Source of the DNA: Rhizobium sp. Leaf371
Lineage (GTDB): Bacteria; Pseudomonadota; Alphaproteobacteria; Rhizobiales; Rhizobiaceae
Assembly: GCF_001424045.1 (NCBI RefSeq)
Contig: NZ_LMQB01000001.1
Span: 62,002-126,001 of the forward strand
DNA: 64,000 bases
Direction of reading: 5' to 3'
The notes beneath the pieces were generated by a model. That model worked only from the letters and a program-made list of their open reading frames with translations, was not told where the DNA came from and did no database searches. The position numbers were made by a program, and so were the translations under genes. Positions 26,881-36,371 of the stretch are shown here, in pieces (position 1 is the stretch's first letter; each line of letters begins with the position of its first letter).

Positions 26881-26911
26881 GAGATAGACCTTCCCATCAT
26901 GGGAAGGTCAA
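26881..26911 (-). promoter_or_regulatory. CueR-controlled copA promoter and operator
   Basis: On the minus strand, TTGACC (26911-26906) and TATCTC (26886-26881) are separated by 19 nt, the overlong spacer that MerR-family activators need. The spacer and its flanks form the near-perfect palindrome ACCTTCCCAT..ATGGGAAGGT, which matches the known CueR/HmrR operator type. It lies about 32-62 nt upstream of the copA ATG. Confidence 0.88.
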
Positions 26912-27010
26912 GGGGCAAACCTGCATGGTCCGTGCGGGAGACCGGACATGCGCCTCGGACGCCTTGGCGGCCGGGCGGCCCGCGATCGGAACCGGGAGCC
27001 CGCGTGGCGA

Positions 27011-27217
27011 TCAGAGCGGGGAGCGGAGATGGGGCGTGTAGCCGGCCGCCGCGATCGCCTCGGCGATCCTGTCGGCGCTTGCCTCGGTTTCCACATCGGC
27101 GGTCTTTGCGGCGAGGTCGATGCGAATCGCGGCGCGTGCATCCACCTGATGGATGGCGCTTTCCACCGTGCTCTTGCAGTGGCCGCAGGTCATGTCGGGT
27201 ATGTCGAACGCAATCAT
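27011..27217 (-). CDS. copZ: Copper chaperone CopZ-like heavy-metal-associated protein
   Basis: A 68-residue single HMA domain (MIAFDIPDMTCGHCKSTVE). The metal-binding motif MTCGHC is followed by the ferredoxin-like betaalphabetabetaalphabeta pattern (DLAAKTADVETEASADRIAEAIAAAGYTP). It would carry Cu(I) in the cytoplasm to CopA. An upstream in-frame start at 27247 would add ten residues but overlaps the -10 of the CueR-type promoter; the ATG at 27217 has AGGAAA upstream. It has its own promoter rather than sharing that of copA. Confidence 0.9.
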   Translation of the reverse strand: MIAFDIPDMTCGHCKSTVESAIHQVDARAAIRIDLAAKTADVETEASADRIAEAIAAAGYTPHLRSPL

Positions 27218-27245
27218 GGGGACGTTTCCTTTCAGAGACGTCCCC

Positions 27246-27276
27246 ATGATAGGGCTTCCAACCGTGGGAAGGTCAA
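27246..27276 (-). promoter_or_regulatory. CueR-controlled copZ promoter and operator
   Basis: On the minus strand, TTGACC (27276-27271) and TATCAT (27251-27246) have a 19-nt spacer. The operator half-sites are ACCTTCC and GGAAGCC, a less perfect version of the copA palindrome. Transcription would begin about 22 nt before the copZ ATG. Confidence 0.82.
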
Positions 27277-27301
27277 GGCGTCAGATGCGCCTGCAGCGGC
27301 A

Positions 27302-28840
27302 TCAGCCGTCGAGCGTATCGAGCAGATCCTGTGCGCGGGCGGCCGAGATGCGGCGAACTTCCAGTTCGTCGCGACGTCCGGCGAGGAGGTCGCTTGCGAG
27401 AATCCGGTCGGCCAGATCGGCGGGCAGGGACAGGAGGACGCGCGTTTCATCGGTGTGGATGCCACCGAGGGACGAGCGCTTGCCCGTGATCATGCCGCCG
27501 GCCACCGTGTTGTTGGTGTCGGGGTCGATCAGGATGAAGGCGCCCGTCGTGCGGTTCTGCTCGTAGGCGTCGAACATGGCCTGCTCGTCGAACGCGAGAT
27601 GGACCTTGCCGATGGCGTTCATCGACAGCGCGTCGGACGGGCCCCATTTGCCGCTCTTCAGGTCGAGCTGGCTGACCGGTTCGACGCTGACGCGCTGGCG
27701 GCGCGAGCCGCTCTTCAGCCAGTAGCGCTTGTTCGGCTGGATGCCGTCCGGCTGCAAGGCGACGATCTGCGCGTCGAAGGCGACGCCTGTCTGGGGCTGG
27801 CTGTCGATGGCGACGATCATGTCGCCGCGCGAAACATCGACCTGACGATCGAGCACGAGCGTGATCGCGTCGCCGGTCACCGCCGCATTGCGGACGAGGT
27901 CGAAGGTGACGATCTTGGTGACGTTGGCCACCATGCCCGAGGGCAGCACGACGACGCTGTCGCCCGGCTTGACCGAACCGCCGGCGACGGTGCCCTGATA
28001 GCCGCGGAAGCTTTCGCCCGGGCGCGAGACGCGCTGGACCGGAAGACGGAAGCCGGTCGTCTGGCCGGAGCGGACGGTTGCCAGCTCCAGAACCTCGACC
28101 AGCGTCGGGCCCTCGTACCAGGGCATGGAGGCGCGGCCGTCATACACGACGTTCTCGCCCTTCAGCGCCGAAACCGGGATGGCCGTGACCTGGCGCACGC
28201 CGAGCGACAGAGCCAGTTCCTTGAAGTCGTGGCTGATCGCGTCGAAGCGCGCGCGATCGTAGCCGGTCAGGTCGATCTTGTTGACCGCGAGCACGAACTG
28301 GCGAATGCCCATCAGCGTGGCGATCGTCGCATGGCGGCGCGTCTGTTCCAGAAGGCCGACGCGGGCATCGACCAGCAGAATGGCGAGGTCGGCGGTGGAG
28401 GCGCCGGTCGCCATGTTGCGCGTGTACTGCTCGTGGCCGGGCGTGTCGGCGACGATGAAGGAGCGGTTCTCGGTCGCAAAGTAGCGGTAGGCCACGTCGA
28501 TGGTGATGCCCTGCTCGCGCTCGGCCTGGAGACCGTCGAGGAGGAGGGCGAAATCCGGCAGACCGAGATCGTTCTGCTTACCGCTCGAATCGCGGGCGAG
28601 CGTCGCCGCCTGGTCCTCTTTGACGGCCTTGGTATCCCAGAGCAGCCGGCCGATCAGCGTGGACTTGCCGTCATCGACGCTGCCGCAGGTGATGAGGCGC
28701 AAAGGGCGGCTGTCGCGCGGGGCGCGGGCTTCGGCTCCGGCAAAGGCCGTGACGTTGCCGGTCGGCGCCTTGATGTCGCCGGTCGTGCGGGCCGCCGTGT
28801 GCAAGGTCGTCTGGCTGCCGGTGGAAGCGGAAACGGTCAT
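27302..28840 (-). CDS. cysN: Sulfate adenylyltransferase subunit 1 (GTPase)
   Basis: A 512-residue EF-Tu-like GTPase that drives ATP sulfurylase activity with CysD. GTPase motifs are CGSVDDGKSTLIGRLL (P-loop), VADTPGHEQYTRNM (G3) and NKIDL (G4), followed by two beta-barrel domains. The length shows that no APS kinase (CysC) is fused, unlike NodQ/CysNC. About 45 low-complexity residues precede the G domain. Its ATG overlaps the cysD TGA by one base. The end of this gene is close to the copZ promoter, but the functions are unrelated. Confidence 0.96.
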   Translation of the reverse strand: MTVSASTGSQTTLHTAARTTGDIKAPTGNVTAFAGAEARAPRDSRPLRLITCGSVDDGKSTLIGRLLWDTKAVKEDQAATLARDSSGKQNDLGLPDFALLLDGLQAEREQGITIDVAYRYFATENRSFIVADTPGHEQYTRNMATGASTADLAILLVDARVGLLEQTRRHATIATLMGIRQFVLAVNKIDLTGYDRARFDAISHDFKELALSLGVRQVTAIPVSALKGENVVYDGRASMPWYEGPTLVEVLELATVRSGQTTGFRLPVQRVSRPGESFRGYQGTVAGGSVKPGDSVVVLPSGMVANVTKIVTFDLVRNAAVTGDAITLVLDRQVDVSRGDMIVAIDSQPQTGVAFDAQIVALQPDGIQPNKRYWLKSGSRRQRVSVEPVSQLDLKSGKWGPSDALSMNAIGKVHLAFDEQAMFDAYEQNRTTGAFILIDPDTNNTVAGGMITGKRSSLGGIHTDETRVLLSLPADLADRILASDLLAGRRDELEVRRISAARAQDLLDTLDG

Positions 28841-29793
28841 CAGAAATATCCTTCGCGTTTTTTCTTCTCCATCGAACCGGACTGGTCCCGGTCGATGGCG
28901 CGGCCCTGACGTTCGGAGACGGTCGCGGTCTCAAGTTCCGTGATGATATCGTCGAGCGTGGTGGCGCTCGAGCGGATGGCGCCTGTCAGCGGGAAACAGC
29001 CGAGCGTGCGGAAGCGGATGCGCTCCTGACGCTTGGTCTCGCCGGGCTGCAGCTCCAGCCGTGGATCTTCGGCAAGGATCATCATGCCGTCGCGCTCGAC
29101 GATCGGGCGGTCCGCTGCGAAATAGAGGGGCACGATCGGGATTTCCTCGGCCTGGATGTAGCGCCAGATATCGACTTCGGTCCAGTTGGAGAGCGGGAAG
29201 GCGCGCACGCTCTCGCCCTTGCGGATCATGCCGTTATAGACGTTCCAGAGCTCGGGGCGCTGGTTGCGCGGGTCCCAGCGGTGGTCGGGCGTGCGGAAGG
29301 AGTAGATCCGCTCCTTGGCGCGGCTCGCCTCCTCGTCGCGGCGTGCGCCGCCGAAGGCCGCATCGAAGCCGCCGGCGTCCAGCGCCTGGCGCAGACCCTC
29401 GGTCTTCATGATGTCGGTGTAGAGCGCCGAGCCGTGGGTGAACGGCGTGACGTTCTCGGCCGCACCACGCGGATTGATGTGTTCGATCAGGTCGAGGTCG
29501 TAGCGCTCGACGATCTCGTCGCGAAACGCGATCATCTCGGCGAACTTCCAGCCGGTGTTCACATGCAGCAGCGGGAAGGGGATGCGGCCGGGGTAAAACG
29601 CCTTGCGCGCGAGGTGCAGCAGGACGGAGCTGTCCTTGCCGACCGAATAGAGCATGACGGGCTTTTCGAACTCGCCGGCCACTTCGCGGAAGATGTGGAT
29701 GGCTTCGTTTTCGAGCGCCTTCAGATGCGGATCGAGCGGCGGGCGGGCGCTTTGCGGATTGTGAAGTTCCGTTTCCGGAAGCGTGAGGGACAT
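28840..29793 (-). CDS. cysD: Sulfate adenylyltransferase subunit 2
   Basis: A 317-residue PP-loop enzyme that makes APS from ATP and sulfate. The PP-loop is [20 protein letters not shown]. Other conserved stretches are [49 protein letters not shown] and the terminal [23 protein letters not shown]-type end. The frame stays open far upstream through cysH, but the ATG at 29793 is the family start. It lies 38 nt after the cysH stop. Confidence 0.96.
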   Translation of the reverse strand: MSLTLPETELHNPQSARPPLDPHLKALENEAIHIFREVAGEFEKPVMLYSVGKDSSVLLHLARKAFYPGRIPFPLLHVNTGWKFAEMIAFRDEIVERYDLDLIEHINPRGAAENVTPFTHGSALYTDIMKTEGLRQALDAGGFDAAFGGARRDEEASRAKERIYSFRTPDHRWDPRNQRPELWNVYNGMIRKGESVRAFPLSNWTEVDIWRYIQAEEIPIVPLYFAADRPIVERDGMMILAEDPRLELQPGETKRQERIRFRTLGCFPLTGAIRSSATTLDDIITELETATVSERQGRAIDRDQSGSMEKKKREGYF

Positions 29794-29831
29794 CGGGTCG
29801 TCTCCAGTCTCGTTCTCGGGCGGGGCGCGCG

Positions 29832-30599
29832 TCAGGCGGCGCTGCCGGCCAAGGCCTTGGTGTCGGGTATCGGCTGTGAAGCGGCTTCCGCCACGTGCAG
29901 GCCGCATTCGCGGGTCTCGTCGTTTTCCCACCACCAGCGGCCGGCGCGCTCGGGCTCGCCAGGCTTGATGGCCCGCGTACAGGGCTCGCAGCCGATCGAT
30001 GGGTAGCCGCGGGCATGCAGCGGATTGACGGGGATCGCTTCGGCCACGACATAGGCGCGGATGGTGTCGATATCCCAGTCCGCCAGCGGATTGATCTTGA
30101 TCAGGCCGCGGTCGAGATCGGCTTCTGCAAAAGGCGTATCGGCGCGGTTGCCGGACTGGCCGCGGCGCAGGCCGGTGACCCAGTAGGTGGCGCCGGCCAG
30201 CGCACGCGCCAGCGGCTTGACCTTGCGCACGCCGCAACAGGCATGGCGCGCCTCGATGCTCTCGTAGAAGCCGTTCAGGCCGTAGGTCGCGGCATAGGCA
30301 TCGATATCGGCCTGCTCGGGATGGAACCGCTTGATCAGGATGCCGTAGGCCTCCTCGGTCGTATCGATCAGCGCGACGGTCTCGTTGAACAGCCGTCCGG
30401 TTTCGAGCGTGGAGACCTCGATGTCGAGCTTTGCGGTGCCGATGGCAGCCGTAATGACCTGATCCTCGATGCCGAGGCTGGTGGTGAATACGGCACGGCC
30501 ATCCAGAGAAGCGACCAGAGCCAGTCGCTCGCCAAGGGTGAGACATTCCAGCTGCCGGGCCAGCGCCGCAGCAGTTGTTTCAAGGGACATGGATGTCAT
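29832..30599 (-). CDS. cysH: Assimilatory adenylyl-sulfate (APS) reductase, CysH family
   Basis: A 255-residue thioredoxin-dependent reductase producing sulfite. The PP-loop-like region is [13 protein letters not shown]. The Cys pairs [11 protein letters not shown] and CEPCT provide the four ligands of a [4Fe-4S] cluster, which marks the enzyme as the APS-using bacterial type rather than the cluster-free PAPS type of E. coli. The catalytic Cys is in ECGLH. This fits the absence of an APS kinase domain on CysN. AGGATA precedes the ATG. Order cysH-cysD-cysN is one operon. Confidence 0.95.
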   Translation of the reverse strand: MTSMSLETTAAALARQLECLTLGERLALVASLDGRAVFTTSLGIEDQVITAAIGTAKLDIEVSTLETGRLFNETVALIDTTEEAYGILIKRFHPEQADIDAYAATYGLNGFYESIEARHACCGVRKVKPLARALAGATYWVTGLRRGQSGNRADTPFAEADLDRGLIKINPLADWDIDTIRAYVVAEAIPVNPLHARGYPSIGCEPCTRAIKPGEPERAGRWWWENDETRECGLHVAEAASQPIPDTKALAGSAA

Positions 30600-30749
30600 G
30601 GGTTATCCTGTATGATTACAGCCTTTATCGCAGCCCTTCGTCATGAAAGACAGAAAAACGGATTTCCAATGACAGGAGATCGGAGCAAATATCACTCCGA
30701 TCCCGCAAGATGTGGGAAAAGGCTGTCGCGCGGCTCCGTCAGGCCGGTC

Positions 30750-32405
30750 TCAGGACCGACGGTCGCTAAAGGCGGCCCGCGGGTTGACCCAGGGTTCCTG
30801 GTTCGAGCGGGGCAAAGGCTGCTTGCCGAGGATATGATCGGCCGCTTTCTCGCCGGTCATGATCGAGGGACCGTTGAGGTTGCCATAGGTGACGTGCGGG
30901 AAAATCGAGCTGTCGGCGACGCGCAGGCCCTCGACGCCGATCACACGGGTCTCGGGATCCACGACCGCCATGGGATCGTTCGCATCGCCCATGCGGCAGG
31001 TGCCGCAGGGGTGATAGGCGCTTTCCAGATGCTCGCGCAGGAACGCGTCGATATCCTCGTCGCTGGTCACGGCCTCGCCCGGCTGGATTTCGGGTCCGCG
31101 ATAGGTGTCGAAGGCCGGCTGGCGGAAGATCTCGCGGGTGAGGCGGACGCAGTGGCGGAATTTCTCCCAGTCCTCGGGGTGGCTCATATAGTTGAAGCGG
31201 ATGACGGGATCGGCTTTCGGGTCTGCGGATCTCAGGGTGACGGCGCCGCGCGATTTCGACAGGTTGTAGCCGACATGCACCTGGAAACCGTGGCTCTTGG
31301 CGGCCGCCTTGCCATCATAGGAGATGGCGACCGGCAGGAAATGATACTGGATGTCCGGCTGCTTCAGCCCCGGTGCGGAGCGCAGGAAGGCGCAGGCCTC
31401 GAACTGGTTGGAGCTGCCGAGCCCCGTCCGCGTCATTAGCCATTGCGCACCCGCGACCCCCTGCCAGAACCAGGGCAGCCAGGAATAGAGCGAGACGGGC
31501 TTGGTGGAGACCTGCTGGAAATAGAACTCCATATGGTCCTGGAGATTGGCACCGACGCCCGGGCGATCGGCCTTGACCGCGATGCCCATCGACCGGAGAT
31601 GCTCCGCCGGGCCGATGCCGGAGAGCATCAGCAATTTCGGCGAATTGAACGAGGAGGCGGAAACGATGACCTCGCGCTTCGCCCTGACGATCTCGATCGC
31701 GCCGCCGCGCTCGATCTCGACCCCGGTCGCCCGGCCGTTTTCGATGACGATGCGGCGTGCAAAGCCACGGACGAGCGAGACGTTGTCGCGCTTCAGGGCC
31801 GGGCGGAGATAGGCATTGGCCGCCGACCAGCGGCGACCCTTGTGGATCGTCTGCTCCATCAGGCCGAAGCCCTCCTGCTTGGAGCCGTTATAGTCTTCCG
31901 TCATCTCGAAGCCGGTCTCGGCTCCGGCCTTGATGAAGGCGTGGAAGAGGGGGTTCCTGACCGGCCCGCGCCGCACATGCAGGGGGCCGTCCGTGCCCCG
32001 CCATCCCTCTTCGCCGCCGTGTGAATGCTCCATCCGCTTGAAGTAGGGCAGCACGTCGGCATAGGCCCAGCCGCGGGCGCCGAGCGCTTCCCAGCGATTG
32101 AAGTCCTCGGCATGGCCGCGCACATAGACGAGCCCGTTGATCGAGGAGGAGCCACCGAGCACCTTACCGCGCGGGGCGCTGATGCGGCGATTGTTGAGGT
32201 TCGGCTCGGGCTCGGAATAATAGCCCCAATTGTATCGCTTCATGCTCATCGGCCACGCGAGCGCTGCCGGCATCTGGATGAACGGCCCGATATCCGAGCC
32301 TCCGGCCTCGATGACGATCACCGTGTTCCTGCCATCCTCGGACAGCCGATAGGCGAGCGCCGAGCCGGCGGAGCCGGAGCCGACGATGATGAAGTCTGCA
32401 TCCAT
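30750..32405 (-). CDS. betA: Choline dehydrogenase (GMC family)
   Basis: A 551-residue FAD enzyme that oxidises choline to betaine aldehyde, associated with the inner membrane. The FAD-binding motif is [19 protein letters not shown], and the GMC signature 1 region is [19 protein letters not shown]. The catalytic His is in [10 protein letters not shown], and the C-terminal phrase is [17 protein letters not shown]. It is the last bet gene but is separated from betB by 712 nt that contain an oppositely oriented toxin-antitoxin pair, so it probably needs its own promoter or read-through. Confidence 0.94.
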   Translation of the reverse strand: MDADFIIVGSGSAGSALAYRLSEDGRNTVIVIEAGGSDIGPFIQMPAALAWPMSMKRYNWGYYSEPEPNLNNRRISAPRGKVLGGSSSINGLVYVRGHAEDFNRWEALGARGWAYADVLPYFKRMEHSHGGEEGWRGTDGPLHVRRGPVRNPLFHAFIKAGAETGFEMTEDYNGSKQEGFGLMEQTIHKGRRWSAANAYLRPALKRDNVSLVRGFARRIVIENGRATGVEIERGGAIEIVRAKREVIVSASSFNSPKLLMLSGIGPAEHLRSMGIAVKADRPGVGANLQDHMEFYFQQVSTKPVSLYSWLPWFWQGVAGAQWLMTRTGLGSSNQFEACAFLRSAPGLKQPDIQYHFLPVAISYDGKAAAKSHGFQVHVGYNLSKSRGAVTLRSADPKADPVIRFNYMSHPEDWEKFRHCVRLTREIFRQPAFDTYRGPEIQPGEAVTSDEDIDAFLREHLESAYHPCGTCRMGDANDPMAVVDPETRVIGVEGLRVADSSIFPHVTYGNLNGPSIMTGEKAADHILGKQPLPRSNQEPWVNPRAAFSDRRS

Positions 32406-32503
32406 GATGATATCCTATCGCCCTAGTGAAAGACGGTTTGGCAAATGCGCTGCCGACGATGAAAGGACTCGCCGTCGAATTTTCTCGGAGCTATGTTCGA
32501 TGA

Positions 32504-32749
32504 ATGAAAGAGATCTTCGTCACGCGCGAAGCGCAGAAAAGTTTGAAGAGGATGCAGCCGCAACGTCGCGCTGCGATCTTTGCAAAGCTTGACGCCTATG
32601 CGCGTGGCGAAGCCGTTGACATCAAGAAGATGCAGGGGAATCCTTACTTCAGGATTCGAGTAGGTCACGACCGCATCGTGATCGACGATCTCGGCCGGGT
32701 GATTATGGTGATCGATGCGGGGCCGCGCGGAAGCATTTATCAGAGGTAA
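32504..32749 (+). CDS. RelE/ParE-superfamily toxin
   Basis: An 81-residue small basic protein. It has the RelE-fold pattern: two helices (REAQKSLKRMQPQRRAAIFAKLDAYARG) followed by beta strands with KKMQGNPYFRIRVGHDRIVIDD and VMVIDAGPRGSIYQR. The family members are mRNA interferases or gyrase inhibitors; which of these it is cannot be read. The antitoxin gene follows after 6 nt. It sits in the betB-betA gap on the opposite strand. Confidence 0.85.
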   Translation: MKEIFVTREAQKSLKRMQPQRRAAIFAKLDAYARGEAVDIKKMQGNPYFRIRVGHDRIVIDDLGRVIMVIDAGPRGSIYQR

Positions 32750-32755
32750 CGACTC

Positions 32756-33124
32756 ATGACCGACGTTCAAAAGCTGACGATTGACGGCAAGAACTACGTT
32801 CTCCTCAGCGAAGACGACTATGAGGATCTCGTCGATGGCCTTCATGCCAATGCGATCATGGTGCGCATTGCCGCGGGCGAGGAAACCTGGCCTTACGAAT
32901 TGGTCAAGGAATTGTTCGACACCGACAGCCGCGTGAGGACGTTTCGGGAATACCGCAAGACGACGACGGCCGAACTTGCGGCGGCGGCGGGCATCGCGGA
33001 ACAAGACCTCTCCGACATCGAGAGCAACAAGAAGACCGGGTCGGTCGATGTGCTCAAGCGCATCGCCAGGGCCTTGAAGGTCGATCTCGACGATCTCGTG
33101 GTGGAGCGCGAGGCCCATCAATAA
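32756..33124 (+). CDS. Antitoxin with Phd-like N-terminus and XRE helix-turn-helix
   Basis: A 122-residue protein. Residues 1-60 ([19 protein letters not shown]) resemble the N-terminal region of Phd/YefM-type antitoxins or a toxin-binding segment. Residues 65-115 form an XRE-type helix-turn-helix ([39 protein letters not shown]). It lies 6 nt after the toxin, the toxin-first order typical of HigBA/RelBE-XRE modules. It would neutralise the toxin and repress its own promoter. Its last 7 bases overlap the end of betB on the other strand. Confidence 0.85.
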   Translation: MTDVQKLTIDGKNYVLLSEDDYEDLVDGLHANAIMVRIAAGEETWPYELVKELFDTDSRVRTFREYRKTTTAELAAAAGIAEQDLSDIESNKKTGSVDVLKRIARALKVDLDDLVVEREAHQ

Positions 33125-34581
33125 GGCGCCTCGACTTTGCCCATCGCGACATAGACCGTCTTCAGCTCGGTATAATGCTGGAGCGCGGCCACCGAGTTCT
33201 CGCGGCCGAAGCCTGATTGTTTCGAGCCGCCGAAAGGGATTTCGACCGGGCAGAGATTGTACGTGTTGATCCACAGCGTCCCGGCTTCCAGCCGATCCAC
33301 CACGCGATGGGCGCGGGCGATGTCGCTCGTGAAGACACCGGCGGAGAGACCGAATTCGGTGGCATTGGCGCGCGCGATCACCTCGTCCTCGTCGTTAAAA
33401 TCCAGCACACACATGACCGGGCCGAAAATCTCCTCGCGGGCGATCGTCATCGTATCGGTGACGTCGGCAAAGACGGTCGGCTGGATGTAGGTGCCCTCGG
33501 CCGGGACGTCGTTGGGGATCGCGCCGCCGGTGACGAGCGTTGCGCCTTCCCCCTTGCCGGTCTCGATATAGGCGAGCACCTTGTCGCGCTGGGGCCGTGA
33601 GACCATCGGTCCGAGCTGGGTCGCCTCGTCCATGGGGTCGCCGATCACGATCTTCTCCGTGCGGGCCTTGAGGCCCGACAGGAAGCGTTCCTTGACGCTC
33701 TTCTGGACGAAGACGCGCGTGCCGTTGGAGCAGACCTGGCCGGTGGAATAGAAATTGCCGAGCATCGCGCCACCGATGGCGCTGTCGAGGTCGGCATCCT
33801 CGAATACGATCAGAGGCGACTTGCCGCCGAGCTCCATGGTGACATGCTTCAGCTGGCCGGCGGCGGCGGCGGCGACCTTGCGCCCTGTCGGCACCGAGCC
33901 GGTCAGGGAGACCTTGCCGACATCGGGGTGGCCGACGAGAAGGGGACCTGTGTCCCGGTCGCCCTGGATGACGTTGAAGAGCCCCTTGGGCAGGCCCGCC
34001 TCGATGAGGATCTCGGCAATCTTCAGGGCGCCGAGCGGCGTGTTTTCGGATGGCTTGAACACCATGGCATTGCCGGAGACGAGGGCGGGCGCCGCCTTCC
34101 AGCAGGCGATCTGCTGCGGGTAGTTCCAGGCGCCGATGCCGACGCAGACGCCGATGGGCACGCGTTTGGTGTAGGCGAAATCGGCTCCGAGCGGGATGTG
34201 CTCGCCGTTGAGCGCGGCCGCCGCCACCCCGCCGAAGAACTCGAAGCTGTCGGCGCCGGAGGTGGGGTCCGCGACGATCGTTTCCTGGATCGGCTTGCCG
34301 GTATCGAGCGTTTCCAGCTCCGACAGTTCCCGGTTGCGCGTCCGCATGATGTCGGCCGCCTTCTTCAGAATGCGACCGCGCGCCGTCGGGCTCATCGCCG
34401 CCCATTCCGGCTGCGCGCGCTTCGCCGCGGCCACGGCCTGCTCGACGATGGCAGGCGTTGCGGCATGGAGCGTCGCGATGACCTCGCCGGTGGCGGGATA
34501 GAGGCTGTCGAACGGGGTGCCGGCGGTATCCTCGACATAGGCGCCATCGATGAAGTGGGAGGCTTTCGGCTGGGCTCTCAT
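33118..34581 (-). CDS. betB: Betaine-aldehyde dehydrogenase
   Basis: A 487-residue NAD(P)-dependent aldehyde dehydrogenase converting betaine aldehyde to glycine betaine. Family motifs are [28 protein letters not shown], the catalytic Glu in [13 protein letters not shown], and the catalytic Cys in [12 protein letters not shown]. The C-terminal end ([16 protein letters not shown]) is typical of rhizobial BetB. The ATG at 34581 overlaps the stop of the 82-codon ORF by 4 nt (ATGA). Its 3' end overlaps the antitoxin gene by 7 bases. Confidence 0.95.
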   Translation of the reverse strand: MRAQPKASHFIDGAYVEDTAGTPFDSLYPATGEVIATLHAATPAIVEQAVAAAKRAQPEWAAMSPTARGRILKKAADIMRTRNRELSELETLDTGKPIQETIVADPTSGADSFEFFGGVAAAALNGEHIPLGADFAYTKRVPIGVCVGIGAWNYPQQIACWKAAPALVSGNAMVFKPSENTPLGALKIAEILIEAGLPKGLFNVIQGDRDTGPLLVGHPDVGKVSLTGSVPTGRKVAAAAAGQLKHVTMELGGKSPLIVFEDADLDSAIGGAMLGNFYSTGQVCSNGTRVFVQKSVKERFLSGLKARTEKIVIGDPMDEATQLGPMVSRPQRDKVLAYIETGKGEGATLVTGGAIPNDVPAEGTYIQPTVFADVTDTMTIAREEIFGPVMCVLDFNDEDEVIARANATEFGLSAGVFTSDIARAHRVVDRLEAGTLWINTYNLCPVEIPFGGSKQSGFGRENSVAALQHYTELKTVYVAMGKVEAPY

Positions 34582-34826
34582 GGGGACTTGTCCTTCGTGG
34601 CGGTCTTGGATGGGGTGGCGTCGCTGTGGTCTCCCGCCGCGATCAGCGCGAGCCCGAGATTGTGCTGGGCGCGCATCCAGGGGCGTGTGCCGAGGAAACC
34701 CCACCAGCCGGCGTCGTTGACGACCTCGTCGGCCGGACTGTCGATGCCGCGACCGAACATGTCGTCGGAAAAGACGGCTTTGCGCATGCCGTTCGGTGTC
34801 GCTACCTTGGATTTCGCTCGCGCCAT
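34578..34826 (-). CDS. Small hypothetical protein in the bet operon (82 aa)
   Basis: An 82-residue ORF I do not recognise. It starts 3 nt after the betC stop, with AGAGGGGAATGAGG upstream, and its stop overlaps the betB ATG (ATGA). Both junctions look translationally coupled, so it is likely translated. The sequence is hydrophilic: [19 protein letters not shown], then a Trp/Gly segment ([18 protein letters not shown]), a short hydrophobic patch (LGLALIAAG) and a Lys/Ser/Thr-rich tail. There are no clear membrane helices. It could be a small regulatory or stabilising protein, or a coupling leader. Confidence 0.6.
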   Translation of the reverse strand: MARAKSKVATPNGMRKAVFSDDMFGRGIDSPADEVVNDAGWWGFLGTRPWMRAQHNLGLALIAAGDHSDATPSKTATKDKSP

Positions 34827-34829
34827 GCC

Positions 34830-36371
34830 TCATTCCCCTCTTGGAAACCGCTTGGAGTCTTCGAGATTATCGAGGTTCATGTGGTTGCGCATGTAGCGTT
34901 CGGAGGCTTTCTGCAGCGGCTGGTGGTCCCAGGGATAGTAGGCTCCGTTGCGCAGCGCCTCGTAGACCACCCAGCGGCGGGCCTGGCTTTCGCGCACGGC
35001 GCCGTCGAAACCTGCCATGTCCCAGCGGGCGTCGCGCATCTGGCGAAAGGCGTCCAGCGTCGCGGCGATCGCGGTGGTCGGCGGAGAGGCTGCGAGATTG
35101 TCACGTTCGAGCGGGTCGGCCTCCAGATCGTAGAGCTGGTCGGGATCGTCGGCGCAGTGGACGTATTTCCATTTGCCCTCGCGGATGGCGATGAGCGGGG
35201 AAATCGATCCTTCCGCCGCATATTCCATCAGCGCGGGCGAGACGCGCTCCGTGCCGTCGATCACCGGCAGCAGGCTCTCGCCATCCGTCCACGGCATGAT
35301 CTCGTCCATCGAGATGCCGGCGAGGTCGCAGAGCGTGGGGGTGACGTCGAGATTGGAGACGGGACGGACATGCAGGCCGGGCGTCACGCCGGGACCGGCG
35401 ATCATCAGCGGCACGCGGGCGGAGCCCTCGAAAAAGTTCATCTTGAACCAGAGGCCGCGCTCGCCCAGCATGTCGCCATGGTCGGAGCAGAACAGGATCA
35501 GCGTGCTCTCCAACTGGCGCGTCCGCTCCAGCGTATCGACAAGCCGGCCGACCTTCTCGTCGATATAGGAGATGTTGGCGAAATAGGCCTGACGCGAGCG
35601 CCTGACATCCGTCTCCGTGACGGTGGAGTTGGCATAGTCGCAGGCGGCGATCAGGCGTTCGGAATGCGGGTCCTGGGTGTCCAGCATGCCGACCTCGGGG
35701 AGGAGATGGTCGCAGTCGGTGTAGAGATCCCAGAACTGGCGGCGGGCCACGTAGGGGTCGTGCGGATGGGTGAAGGATGCCGTCAGGCACCAGGGACGGC
35801 GATCCGCGCTGCCGATGTCGCGCGCGAGATGATAGATCTTCTGCTCGGCCAGGAAGGCGACCTCGTCGTCATATTCCATCTGGTTGGTGATCTCGGCGAC
35901 GCCGGCACCGGTGACCGAGCCAAGATTGTGGTACCACCAGTCGATCCGCTCGCCGGGCTTTCGATAGTCGGGCGTCCAGCCGAAATCCGCGGGGTAGATA
36001 TCCGTCGTCAGCCGTTCTTCGAAGCCGTGCAACTGATCCGGCCCGACGAAATGCATCTTGCCGGAGAGCGCCGTGTAGTAGCCGGCGCGGCGCAGGTGAT
36101 GGGCGAAGGTGGGGATGGAGGAGATGAATTCTGCCGCATTGTCATAGACGCCGGTACGGCTCGGCAGTTGTCCCGCCATGAAGGACGCCCGGGCCGGCGC
36201 GCAGAGCGGCGACGAGGTGTAGTTGTTGGCGAAGCGGGCCGAGCGAGCGGCGAGCGCCTTGAGATGCGGAGCGTGCAGCCATTCCGCCGGCCCATCGGGA
36301 AAGAATTTTCCGTTGAGCTGGTCGACCATGATGATCAGGATGTTCGGCTTGCTGCTCTCGGCGGCGCTCAC
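34830..36371 (-). CDS. betC: Choline-sulfatase
   Basis: A 513-residue arylsulfatase-type enzyme that hydrolyses choline-O-sulfate to choline and sulfate in the cytoplasm. The formylglycine site is [10 protein letters not shown], with Cys57 as the residue modified. The metal ligands lie in [11 protein letters not shown] and [18 protein letters not shown]. The [13 protein letters not shown]-type C-terminus is typical of BetC. The stop precedes the 82-codon ORF by 3 nt, and the start overlaps betI by 4 nt. Sulfate released here could enter the adjacent CysDN-CysH pathway. Confidence 0.95.
   Translation of the reverse strand: MSAAESSKPNILIIMVDQLNGKFFPDGPAEWLHAPHLKALAARSARFANNYTSSPLCAPARASFMAGQLPSRTGVYDNAAEFISSIPTFAHHLRRAGYYTALSGKMHFVGPDQLHGFEERLTTDIYPADFGWTPDYRKPGERIDWWYHNLGSVTGAGVAEITNQMEYDDEVAFLAEQKIYHLARDIGSADRRPWCLTASFTHPHDPYVARRQFWDLYTDCDHLLPEVGMLDTQDPHSERLIAACDYANSTVTETDVRRSRQAYFANISYIDEKVGRLVDTLERTRQLESTLILFCSDHGDMLGERGLWFKMNFFEGSARVPLMIAGPGVTPGLHVRPVSNLDVTPTLCDLAGISMDEIMPWTDGESLLPVIDGTERVSPALMEYAAEGSISPLIAIREGKWKYVHCADDPDQLYDLEADPLERDNLAASPPTTAIAATLDAFRQMRDARWDMAGFDGAVRESQARRWVVYEALRNGAYYPWDHQPLQKASERYMRNHMNLDNLEDSKRFPRGE

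Noticed and set aside
28840-30546. A 568-codon version of cysD
   Set aside because: The extension runs antiframe through cysH; the family start is at 29793.
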